This document shows, piece by piece, positions 1 to 5,809 of a stretch of 6,483 bases of DNA. The DNA is from Alphaproteobacteria bacterium (GTDB taxonomy: Bacteria > Pseudomonadota > Alphaproteobacteria > Sphingomonadales > Rhodothalassiaceae): positions 1 through 6,483 of the forward strand of contig RFIU01000008.1 in the NCBI GenBank assembly GCA_003695555.1, written 5' to 3'. The notes below the pieces were generated by a model. It saw nothing but the letters and a program-made list of their open reading frames with translations. It searched no databases and was not told where the DNA came from. Every line of letters starts with the position of its first letter. Within the stretch, counting starts at the first letter, position 1. Position numbers and translations under genes: made by a program.

Positions 1-245
1 GCTTCAACCCCGGCAATTATCTGCAGACGACGGTAAACTATCTGGAGGCGACCGATGTCGTCTCGTCACTGGTGAAGGCGGCGGTGTTCGGCTTCATCGT
101 CGCCCTGATGGGCTGCTTCCATGGCTATTATTCGAGCGGCGGCGCACAGGGCGTCGGACGGGCCACGACCAATGCTGTGGTGTCGGCCTTCATCCTGATC
201 CTGCTCGCCAATCTGATCATCACCATTCTGGTGTTCGGCGCATGA
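1..245 (+). CDS. mlaE: MlaE-family ABC transporter permease, C-terminal part (5' end outside window)
   Basis: This is the last 80 codons of an inner-membrane permease of the MlaE family, read in the frame starting at base 3 and ending at TGA 243-245. The family forms the membrane channel of the Mla-type ABC transporter, which moves phospholipids between inner and outer membrane. The fragment has a hydrophobic segment (roughly LVKAAVFGFIVALMGC) followed by the family-typical stretch GCFHGYYSSGGAQGVGRATT. A final hydrophobic helix (about AVVSAFILILLANLIITILVF) then runs almost to the C-terminus, as is usual for MlaE. The stop overlaps the ATG of the downstream ATPase gene by four bases (ATGA), which indicates one transcript and translational coupling. 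The glycine-rich motif and the ATPase partner make the family call firm. The exact lipid substrate is not visible, and the start is outside the window. Confidence 0.93.
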   Translation, partial: FNPGNYLQTTVNYLEATDVVSSLVKAAVFGFIVALMGCFHGYYSSGGAQGVGRATTNAVVSAFILILLANLIITILVFGA

Positions 246-1066
246 GCAAAAACAACAATGCATCCCATAGCCGACACGATGCCCCGCCTGCCGCGATGAT
301 CCGGGTCGAGGGGCTGAAGAAACGCTTCGGACCCAAGGTCGTCCTCGACGGTGTCGATCTTGCTGTCGAACGCGGCGAGAGCCTCGTCGTCATCGGCGGT
401 TCCGGCACCGGCAAGTCGGTGCTGATCAAGTGCATTCTCGGTCTGCTCGATCCCGACGGCGGGCGAATCCTGCTCGATGGTCACGACACGACCTGCCTCA
501 GCCAGGCCGAACGCAAGCCTTTCATGCGCCGCATCGGCATGCTCTTTCAGGGCGCGGCTCTGTTCGATTCTCTGCCCGTCTGGGAAAATGTCGCCTTCGG
601 CCTGATTCAGGCGCACGGCGTCAAGCGGCGCGAGGCGCGTCGGATCGCGATCGAAAAACTGGCCCGCGTCGGACTGCGCGAAGACGTCGCCGATCTCTAT
701 CCGGCGGAGCTGTCGGGCGGCATGAAGAAGCGTGTCGGGCTGGCCCGTGCGATCGCTGCCACACCGGAAATCATCTTCTTCGACGAACCGACGACAGGGC
801 TCGACCCGATCATGGCAGGCGTCATCGACGAGCTGATCGTCGAACAGGTCGAAGATCTCGGCGCCACCACCATTACCATCACCCACGACATGAAGAGCGC
901 CCGGCGCATCGCCGACCGCATCGCCATGCTGCACCAGGGACGGATCATCTGGCAGGGGACGGTCGAAGAGGTGGACAGCACCGATAATCCCTATGTCCGC
1001 CAGTTCGTGGCGGGATCCCCGCAGGGACCGATCCGGATGGCGCTCCGTGCCGACGAAAGCACCTGA
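242..1066 (+). CDS. mlaF: MlaF-type ABC transporter ATP-binding protein
   Basis: Complete 274-residue ATPase subunit that would pair with the MlaE permease encoded just upstream and power phospholipid transport at the inner membrane. All ABC motifs are present: Walker A at residues 52-59 (GGSGTGKS), Q-loop at 102-103 in the Mla-typical context MLFQGAALFDSLPVWENV, signature LSGGMKKRVGLARA at 157-170, Walker B with the catalytic glutamate (FFDEPTTGLDP, 179-189) and the switch histidine H215 (ITHDM). The C-terminal piece around VRQFVAGSPQGPI matches the tail pattern of MlaF proteins. The length is near the family norm, with a short polar extension of about 18 residues before the ABC fold. The start ATG at 242 overlaps the mlaE stop (ATGA). 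No mlaD-like gene (MCE domain) follows; the next gene lies on the opposite strand. The substrate is inferred from family only. Confidence 0.95.
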   Translation: MSKNNNASHSRHDAPPAAMIRVEGLKKRFGPKVVLDGVDLAVERGESLVVIGGSGTGKSVLIKCILGLLDPDGGRILLDGHDTTCLSQAERKPFMRRIGMLFQGAALFDSLPVWENVAFGLIQAHGVKRREARRIAIEKLARVGLREDVADLYPAELSGGMKKRVGLARAIAATPEIIFFDEPTTGLDPIMAGVIDELIVEQVEDLGATTITITHDMKSARRIADRIAMLHQGRIIWQGTVEEVDSTDNPYVRQFVAGSPQGPIRMALRADEST

Positions 1067-1110
1067 AGAAGGCAATGCCGCTGCCTGAGCCGGCGCAAAC
1101 GGGTGACAGT

Positions 1111-1152
1111 TCTATTTCCAGCTGCCGCCGCTCTATTTCCAGCTGCCGCCGC
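1111..1152. repeat. Perfect 21-bp tandem direct repeat (two copies) over a stop codon
   Basis: Bases 1111-1131 and 1132-1152 are identical, each beginning tctatttccagc and ending cgccgc. The match does not extend beyond either side (1110 t versus 1131 c; 1132 t versus 1153 c), so this is exactly two units. On the minus strand each unit carries the codons for G-G-S-W-K followed by TAG. The inner copy is the real C-terminus of the PAS-domain gene and the outer copy lies directly after its stop. Because 21 is a multiple of three, the outer copy stays in frame and ends in a second TAG at 1112-1114. It looks like a recent slippage or unequal-exchange duplication. Confidence 0.95.
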
Positions 1153-1687
1153 CATCCATCGAGACGATCGCCCGGAAGATCGAGAATCGCACCTTTCCCT
1201 CACCATCAACAATCGGAAGGTGGAGGGCGCGGTATATGATGTGCGCCTTTCCCATCTTGGCGAGATTACCCGCATCATAGCGCGGGCGGGCCTCGCAAAA
1301 GAGCGGAAGCCAGAGCCGTTCGATGAAATCGGCGGGTCTTTGGAAGACGTCATTGATGGTGCGTCCAGCCACCTCTCGGCCGATGTATTCGGTGAGCGCC
1401 GTGCCCGCCAGCCGAAGGACGACTTCACTTCGATCGTCAAGTAGCTCTGTCACCCCGACATAACCGAGATGCCGGCGCAGACGATGCGGACCCATATCGC
1501 GCTTGGTGGGGAGTGATTGCCCCTCCCTTACCTGAGCGAGCCAGATATCGAAGAAGTCGGCAAGTTCGGTTCCCGCGAAATGGACCAGGAAGGGCTTGAG
1601 TTCCCCCTCTTCAGGATGGCCTGACGCAAAGGATGGGGCGAATTCGACGATATCCAGGTCGCCGGGCAGAAAAATCCAAGGTTTCAT
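1133..1687 (-). CDS. PAS-domain protein of the PAS_5 type (sensor-like, function unknown)
   Basis: Encodes 184 residues with no transmembrane segment and no attached kinase, cyclase or DNA-binding domain. The central part resembles the stand-alone PAS_5 family: a helix with FFDIWLAQVREGQSLPTKRDMGPHRL (about 45-70), the strand HLGYVGVTELLD (73-84), then VVLRLAGTALTEYIGREVAGRT (89-110), which is the usual RL.GT.....G.E..G.. signature. A second half with HIIYRALHLPIVDGEGKV would form the later beta strands of the PAS fold. The ligand and partner are unknown; a small-molecule or protein-interaction role is inferred from the fold only. The ATG at 1687 has a weak, rather distant ribosome site (AAGGA about 13 bases upstream). 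The gene is convergent with mlaF (66-base gap) and divergent from radA. Its base composition looks slightly less GC-rich than its neighbours. The stop codon lies inside a 21-bp tandem repeat. Confidence 0.82.
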   Translation of the reverse strand: MKPWIFLPGDLDIVEFAPSFASGHPEEGELKPFLVHFAGTELADFFDIWLAQVREGQSLPTKRDMGPHRLRRHLGYVGVTELLDDRSEVVLRLAGTALTEYIGREVAGRTINDVFQRPADFIERLWLPLFCEARPRYDAGNLAKMGKAHIIYRALHLPIVDGEGKVRFSIFRAIVSMDGGGSWK

Positions 1688-1756
1688 CGAGGGGGGCTGT
1701 CCTTGCCATTACCATCATCCGCGGTCCTAACCCCTCCCTTGTCCCCATTCACGGGT

Positions 1757-1785
1757 CAGCTAGGAAATCAGGGCGCTTCTGACAA
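1757..1785 (-). promoter_or_regulatory. Weak sigma70-like promoter candidate for the PAS gene
   Basis: On the minus strand TTGTCA (1785-1780) matches the -35 consensus at five of six positions. After 17 bases it is followed by TAGCTG (1762-1757), which matches the -10 poorly. It lies about 70 bases upstream of the PAS gene ATG, a sensible distance. Alphaproteobacterial -10 boxes are often degenerate, so this is a guess from spacing and the -35 box only. Confidence 0.25.
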
Positions 1786-1931
1786 GATGGAAAATGGTCA
1801 TTAACCGTAGCATTCCCGCCGCGCGACCCTGTGTCATACCCGATGGGGGTTTATTTTTTCGTTTCCGCCCGCTCCCCACCGTCGCGTCAAGGACGGTCTT
1901 GGCCATCCTGTTCATATGGGGTAAAGAGAAC

Positions 1932-1940
1932 AAAAGGAGA
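1932..1940 (+). promoter_or_regulatory. radA ribosome binding site (decides the start)
   Basis: The purine-rich stretch AAAAGGAGA, with AGGAGA at 1935-1940, lies 10 bases before the ATG at 1951. It is the strongest Shine-Dalgarno match in the leader. It places the start at the residue where RadA homology begins (MARNRSLYRCQSCGG), rather than at the upstream in-frame GTG at 1831. Confidence 0.8.
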
Positions 1941-1950
1941 TCGCCTGTCG

Positions 1951-3363
1951 ATGGCACGCAACCGAAGCCTTTATCGCTGTCAGTCCTGCGGCGGCACGAG
2001 CCCGAAGTGGCAGGGCCGTTGTCCCCATTGCGGCGCCTGGAACACGCTGGAAGAGGAGGCGGGCGCTGCGGGCGCCCCCCCGAAGGGATTGGGCGCCCGC
2101 CGGGGGCGTGTTCTTGACGCCTGCCCTCTCGATGCACCGATCGCGAATCCGACGCGGATCGCCACCCGTATCGGCGAACTCGACCGGCCGCTTGGCGGCG
2201 GTCTGGTGCCGGGTTCCGCCGTGCTGCTTGGCGGCGATCCGGGGATCGGAAAATCAACCCTGCTGCTGCAGGTGCTCGCCCGGCTGGCGGCCGAAGGACG
2301 CCGCACCGTCTATGTCAGCGGTGAGGAATCTCCGGCCCAGATCCAGATGCGTGCGCGACGCCTGAAGGTCGAGAAAACGCCTGTCGCCCTGATCGCGGCC
2401 ACCGACGTGCGCGACATCATCACCACCTTGAAGGAAGGCCAGCCCGTCGATGTCGTGGTGATCGACTCGATTCAGACGGTTCATGTCGATACCCTGGAAT
2501 CGGCGCCCGGGACGGTCTCTCAGGTGCGCAGTGCGGCCGCCGAACTGATCCGGCATGCGAAGGCGAGCGGGACCGCGATCATTCTGGTCGGTCACGTCAC
2601 CAAGGATGGCCAGCTCGCCGGGCCACGGGTGCTCGAGCACATGGTCGATGCGGTCCTCTATTTCGAAGGTGAGCGGGGCCATGAATACCGGATTCTGCGT
2701 TCGGTCAAGAACCGCTTCGGCGCCACCGACGAGATCGGCGTCTTTCAGATGACCGGCGGCGGGCTGGAAGAGGTCGTCAATCCGTCCGCCCTGTTCCTGC
2801 CCGAAGACGGCCGCGGTGCACCGGGGACCGCGGTCTTCGCCGGGATCGAGGGATCGCGACCCATTCTGTGCGAAATTCAGGCGCTGGTAGCCGAAACCAG
2901 CGCCGCCAATCCCCGCCGCGCGGTGGTCGGCTGGGATGCCGCCCGGCTGGCGATGATTCTGGCGGTGCTCGATGCCCGATGCGGTCTGGGACTGGCGCGC
3001 GCCGACGTCTATCTGAATGTCGCCGGCGGCCTCAGAATTCGCGAGCCGGCTGCCGATCTGGCCGTCGCCGCGGCGCTGATCTCGGCCGCGCTCGGCCAGC
3101 CTCTTGATCCCGGCACGGTGATCTTCGGCGAAATTTCGCTGGCCGGCGGCGTTCGCCCCGTCGCGCGCAGTGATGCGCGATTGAAAGAGGCTGAAAAGCT
3201 GGGATTCCGCCGTGCCATTCTGCCCGCCGCGCCACCACGACGCGGGGCGAAGAAAGGGTCTTCCAACGGCCGGCTGCAGCGGCACGTCTGCCGTCATGTT
3301 GCGGATCTTGTCGCCCTCGTCGAACACCTGCCCGGCGATGCGCGGACCGCCGCCGATGGCTGA
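1951..3363 (+). CDS. radA: DNA repair protein RadA (Sms), branch-migration ATPase
   Basis: A 470-residue RadA/Sms protein, which acts in homologous recombination by processing and migrating recombination intermediates on DNA alongside RecA. Domains in order: N-terminal four-cysteine zinc finger (C10, C13, C24, C27; the form YRCQSCGG...GRCPHCGAW); a RecA-like ATPase with Walker A GDPGIGKST at 95-103 and Walker B VVVID at 168-172; the RadA-specific KNRFG motif at 253-257; and a C-terminal Lon-like domain from about 275, with the conserved stretches NPRRAVVGWDAARLAMIL and DVYLNVAGGLRI. The length is close to the usual 450-460. The extra residues lie in the Ala/Gly/Pro/Arg-rich linker after the zinc finger (36-55), which also holds a run of seven C bases (2075-2081). 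The ATG at 1951 is chosen from homology and the AGGAGA site. It is followed after 48 bases by cvpA on the same strand, a likely operon. Confidence 0.97.
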   Translation: MARNRSLYRCQSCGGTSPKWQGRCPHCGAWNTLEEEAGAAGAPPKGLGARRGRVLDACPLDAPIANPTRIATRIGELDRPLGGGLVPGSAVLLGGDPGIGKSTLLLQVLARLAAEGRRTVYVSGEESPAQIQMRARRLKVEKTPVALIAATDVRDIITTLKEGQPVDVVVIDSIQTVHVDTLESAPGTVSQVRSAAAELIRHAKASGTAIILVGHVTKDGQLAGPRVLEHMVDAVLYFEGERGHEYRILRSVKNRFGATDEIGVFQMTGGGLEEVVNPSALFLPEDGRGAPGTAVFAGIEGSRPILCEIQALVAETSAANPRRAVVGWDAARLAMILAVLDARCGLGLARADVYLNVAGGLRIREPAADLAVAAALISAALGQPLDPGTVIFGEISLAGGVRPVARSDARLKEAEKLGFRRAILPAAPPRRGAKKGSSNGRLQRHVCRHVADLVALVEHLPGDARTAADG

Positions 3364-3411
3364 TCACCTGCAGGCTCGACAAAGCGGGCGCAAAAGAGGG
3401 ATAAGCAGGTC

Positions 3412-4125
3412 ATGCTGAATTCCTTTGACATTGCCGTGGCCCTGCTGCTGCTGATTTCCGTACTGGTCGCCTTCTCTCGCGGGATGACGGCGATGCTGCT
3501 CTCGCTCGCTGCCTGGGGCGGCGCGGTTCTGGTCACGCTGGTCGCCTGGCAGACCGTCGCCGGCTGGATGCACCCCTGGTTTGCCGATCCGGCACTGGCG
3601 GACTTTCTTGCCGCACCGGCCCTGTTCGTCGTCTCTCTCGTCATTCTGAAACTTCTCGCCCGGATGATCGCACGAAGCGTGCGCGACGGCCCGCTGGGCC
3701 TGCTGGACTGCTCGCTTGGCGCCCTCTTCGGCCTGGTATTCGGCCTGCTCGTCGCCTCGTCGATCTGGCTTCTGCTCGATGGCATGGTATGGAAGGGGCA
3801 CCGCCCGAAGACGGTCGAGAACAGTCAGGCGCGGCCGATTCTGGTCTATGGCGCGGCAATGCTGGCCCGGATCGGGCCGGACTTTCTCTCGCGCATCGAA
3901 GCGGAAAACGAGCACCCCGCCCTTATCGATCGGCTTCGCCGGGAGAGCCGCGGGCTGCCCGAAGATCTCGAGCAGCTTGCCCGCCGAGTGAAAAACGGCG
4001 AGACCGGCTATCCGGATGATGCCCGCCGTGAACTCGACCGCATTCTGGAGGCGATGCCGTCCGCCTCCCATGAAGGCGAGGGGACGAAAAAACCGCAGCA
4101 GAAAAAGAAGGGCGGCGCAAACTGA
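3412..4125 (+). CDS. cvpA: CvpA family inner-membrane protein
   Basis: A 237-residue membrane protein of the CvpA (colicin V production) family. Four hydrophobic segments are visible, at about 6-22, 26-46, 64-86 and 98-122. Family marks are F-D-I near the N-terminus (5-7), R23-G24 after the first helix, and the last-helix pattern D99...G103..FG(106-107)...G111. The arginine often found just before that last glycine is absent here. From about residue 125 the protein is a polar, charged tail with two conserved-looking pieces (SQARPILVYGAAMLARIGPDFL, then acidic and basic helices). It ends in a lysine-rich stretch, probably cytoplasmic. In enterobacteria cvpA lies directly before purF and is linked to colicin V export and envelope robustness; its molecular role is unsettled. 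The start ATG at 3412 follows AGAGGG at 3395-3400. The gene sits 48 bases after radA and before purF. Confidence 0.9.
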   Translation: MLNSFDIAVALLLLISVLVAFSRGMTAMLLSLAAWGGAVLVTLVAWQTVAGWMHPWFADPALADFLAAPALFVVSLVILKLLARMIARSVRDGPLGLLDCSLGALFGLVFGLLVASSIWLLLDGMVWKGHRPKTVENSQARPILVYGAAMLARIGPDFLSRIEAENEHPALIDRLRRESRGLPEDLEQLARRVKNGETGYPDDARRELDRILEAMPSASHEGEGTKKPQQKKKGGAN

Positions 4126-4141
4126 CGGACCGGCGCGGGTG

Positions 4142-4153
4142 GCCTCGCGAGGC
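4142..4153. repeat. 12-bp perfect palindrome after cvpA
   Basis: GCCTCGCGAGGC reads the same on both strands and lies 16 bases after the cvpA stop. As RNA it could form a short GC stem, but no T-run follows, so it is not a standard intrinsic terminator. In a GC-rich genome such a palindrome can also arise by chance. A protein-binding operator for purF is possible but unsupported. Confidence 0.5.
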
Positions 4154-4163
4154 GGACAAGAGA

Positions 4164-4192
4164 CTGGCAATCGCCGCCCCAACTGCTATATG
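4164..4192 (+). promoter_or_regulatory. Candidate sigma70-like promoter for purF
   Basis: CTGGCA (4164-4169, four of six matches to the -35 consensus) is separated by exactly 17 bases from TATATG (4187-4192, four of six matches to the -10). The -10 can also be read as CTATAT, a form common in alphaproteobacteria. It lies about 95 bases before the preferred purF ATG and about 47 before the alternative GTG. This is the best promoter-like pair in the window, and it suggests purF may be transcribed separately from radA-cvpA. Prediction only. Confidence 0.4.
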
Positions 4193-4268
4193 AGGCGGCA
4201 GGAGCGGATCGGCCCCACGGCAGGAGCACTCAGGCGTCGTGCCCATTCCGCCGGGCGGTCGGTATCAT

Positions 4269-4273
4269 GAGGA
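4269..4273 (+). promoter_or_regulatory. Ribosome site for the preferred purF start
   Basis: GAGGA lies 13 bases before the ATG at 4287, a somewhat long spacing. A competing AGGAG at 4222-4226 stands 12 bases before an in-frame GTG at 4239, so ribosome sites alone do not settle the start. ATG and the expected propeptide length favour 4287. Confidence 0.45.
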
Positions 4274-4286
4274 TGCAGCCATCACC

Positions 4287-5789
4287 ATGAGCGTCATCAT
4301 CGATTCCCCACCGGCCCTGAAGCCGCTGACCACCCATCCTTTCGCCGGTGACGACAAGCTGCGCGAAGAATGCGGCGTCTTCGGCATCTTCGGCAGTCCG
4401 GATGCTGCCGCCCATACCGTGCTCGGCCTGCACGCCCTTCAGCATCGCGGCCAGGAGGCGGCCGGCGTCACCACCCATGACGGACGCGAATTCCACACCG
4501 AGCGATTCATGGGGCTGGTCTCGGAACATTTCACCAGCCCGCAGGTGCTCGAGAAACTGCCCGGCCATGCCGCGATCGGCCATGTCCGCTATTCGACGAC
4601 CGGCGAGACGGTGATGCGCAATGTCCAGCCGCTGTTCGCCGATCTCGCGACCACCGGTTTTGCGATCGCTCACAATGGCAACATCACCAACGCCTGGACA
4701 TTGCGCAAACAGCTCGTCGCGCATGGGGCGATCTTCCAGTCCACTTCCGACACGGAAGTGATCCTGCATCTTGTCGCGACCTCCACCTTCCGGACGCTGC
4801 TCGACAAGCTGATCGATGCCCTGCGCAAGATCGAGGGCGCCTGGTCGCTGGTCGCACTTTCGAAATTCGGGCTGATCGGCGTGCGCGACCCCCTGGGCGT
4901 GCGACCGCTGGTGCTCGGCCGGATGGGCGATGCCCATATTCTGTGCTCCGAAACCTGCGCGCTCGACATCATCGGCGCCGAATACGTCCGCGACATCGAG
5001 CCGGGCGAGATCATCACCATCTCCGAACGCGGCGTAAAATCGCTCAAACCGTTTCCGCCGGGACGCGCCCGGCCGTGCATCTTCGAGCATGTCTATTTCT
5101 CGCGCCCCGACAGCTTCGTCGATGGCATGTCGGTCTATGAGGTGCGCAAGCGCATCGGCGCCGAGCTTGCCCGCGAAGCCCCGGTCGAAGCCGACATGGT
5201 CGTTCCCGTGCCAGATTCGGGCGTGCCGGCGGCGATCGGCTATGCACAGGAATCCGGTCTTCCCTTCGAGCTCGGCATCATCCGAAATCATTATGTCGGC
5301 CGCACCTTCATCGAACCGTCGGATCAGATCCGCCATCTCGGGGTCAAGCTGAAGCACAATGCCAACCGCTGGCTGATCGAAGGCCGGCGCATCGTGCTGG
5401 TCGATGATTCGATCGTGCGCGGCACGACCTCGCTGAAGATCGTGGACATGCTGCGCCAGGCGGGCGCAAAGGAAGTCCACATGCGCATCGCCAGTCCGCC
5501 GACGCGCCATTCCTGTTTCTACGGCGTCGATACGCCCGAACGCGACAAGCTGCTCGCCGCGCGCATGGATGTCGAGAAGATGCGCGAATTCATCCACGCC
5601 GACACGCTCGCCTTTCTGACCATTGACGGGCTCTATCGCGCCTGTCGGCAGCCGGAAGGACGCAATGACATCCAGCCGCAGTTCTGCGATGCCTGCTTTA
5701 CCGGCGACTATCCGACCCATCTGACCGATCTTGAGGAGCGCGAGGCGGTTGCCGATCAACTGACCCTGCTCGCCTCGACCGGCGGCTGA
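4287..5789 (+). CDS. purF: Amidophosphoribosyltransferase (glutamine PRPP amidotransferase)
   Basis: Catalyses the first committed step of de novo purine synthesis in the cytoplasm: PRPP plus glutamine gives phosphoribosylamine, glutamate and pyrophosphate. From the ATG at 4287 it has 500 residues. Cys29 in EECGVFGIFG is the glutaminase nucleophile, which in this family becomes residue 1 after removal of a propeptide. Other class II amidotransferase marks are HRGQE (53-57), GHVRYSTTG (98-106), AHNGN (128-132) and SDTEVI (154-159). The PRPP-binding loop VLVDDSIVRGTTS is at 370-382. Cysteines 264 (PCIFEHVYFSRPDS), 410 (HSCFYGVD), 467 and 470 (CDACFTGDYP) correspond to the four ligands of the 4Fe-4S cluster in the Bacillus subtilis type enzyme, so this is an iron-sulfur, probably propeptide-processed form. 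An in-frame GTG at 4239 would add 16 residues. It follows cvpA and precedes an SDR gene by 20 bases. Confidence 0.96.
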   Translation: MSVIIDSPPALKPLTTHPFAGDDKLREECGVFGIFGSPDAAAHTVLGLHALQHRGQEAAGVTTHDGREFHTERFMGLVSEHFTSPQVLEKLPGHAAIGHVRYSTTGETVMRNVQPLFADLATTGFAIAHNGNITNAWTLRKQLVAHGAIFQSTSDTEVILHLVATSTFRTLLDKLIDALRKIEGAWSLVALSKFGLIGVRDPLGVRPLVLGRMGDAHILCSETCALDIIGAEYVRDIEPGEIITISERGVKSLKPFPPGRARPCIFEHVYFSRPDSFVDGMSVYEVRKRIGAELAREAPVEADMVVPVPDSGVPAAIGYAQESGLPFELGIIRNHYVGRTFIEPSDQIRHLGVKLKHNANRWLIEGRRIVLVDDSIVRGTTSLKIVDMLRQAGAKEVHMRIASPPTRHSCFYGVDTPERDKLLAARMDVEKMREFIHADTLAFLTIDGLYRACRQPEGRNDIQPQFCDACFTGDYPTHLTDLEEREAVADQLTLLASTGG

Positions 5790-5797
5790 CCACTTTC

Positions 5798-5803
5798 GGG
5801 AGA
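5798..5803 (+). promoter_or_regulatory. Ribosome binding site for the TTG-started SDR gene
   Basis: GGGAGA ends six bases before TTG at 5810. No in-frame ATG or GTG is seen between the purF stop and the conserved LTGRLALITGASRGIG motif, so this site and the TTG define the start of the reductase gene. Confidence 0.7.
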
Positions 5804-5809
5804 TCCCCA

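Larger units (their letters stand above)
1688..1950. other. Divergent intergenic region between the PAS gene and radA
   Basis: These 263 bases separate two divergently transcribed genes and should hold both promoters. I see no protein-like ORF: the in-frame extension upstream of radA reads as low-complexity Arg/Ser/Pro-rich sequence unlike RadA. The region is visibly more AT-rich around 1785-1815 and 1849-1860 than the flanking genes. For radA a weak -35/-10-like pair is TTGGCC, 17 bases, TAAAGA, ending shortly before the ribosome site; I would not rely on it. At 1838-1850 a four-base stem (ACCC/GGGT) is followed by a T-rich tract (1850-1859), too weak to call a terminator. Confidence 0.6.

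Noticed and set aside
128..1075. Long minus-strand ORF opposite mlaF
   Set aside because: It is a shadow of a GC-rich gene; the plus strand carries every ABC ATPase motif in order.
1070..1086. Hairpin AGGCA/TGCCT just after mlaF as a terminator
   Set aside because: The stem is only five base pairs with a seven-base loop and no T-run follows, so it is not a convincing intrinsic terminator.
1103..1444. Plus-strand ORF of 113 codons opposite the PAS gene
   Set aside because: Its protein has no recognisable family pattern and begins with the repeat translated as AAALFPAAAA. The minus-strand frame gives a coherent PAS_5 protein.
1838..1859. Short stem followed by a T-rich tract in the radA leader as terminator or attenuator
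   Set aside because: The stem is four base pairs and there is no competing structure or leader peptide that I can see; probably chance.
1739..2030. Shared 11-mer ttgtccccatt at 1739 and 2020
   Set aside because: The second copy is explained by the RadA zinc-finger codons; one short match at this distance is not evidence of a repeat family.
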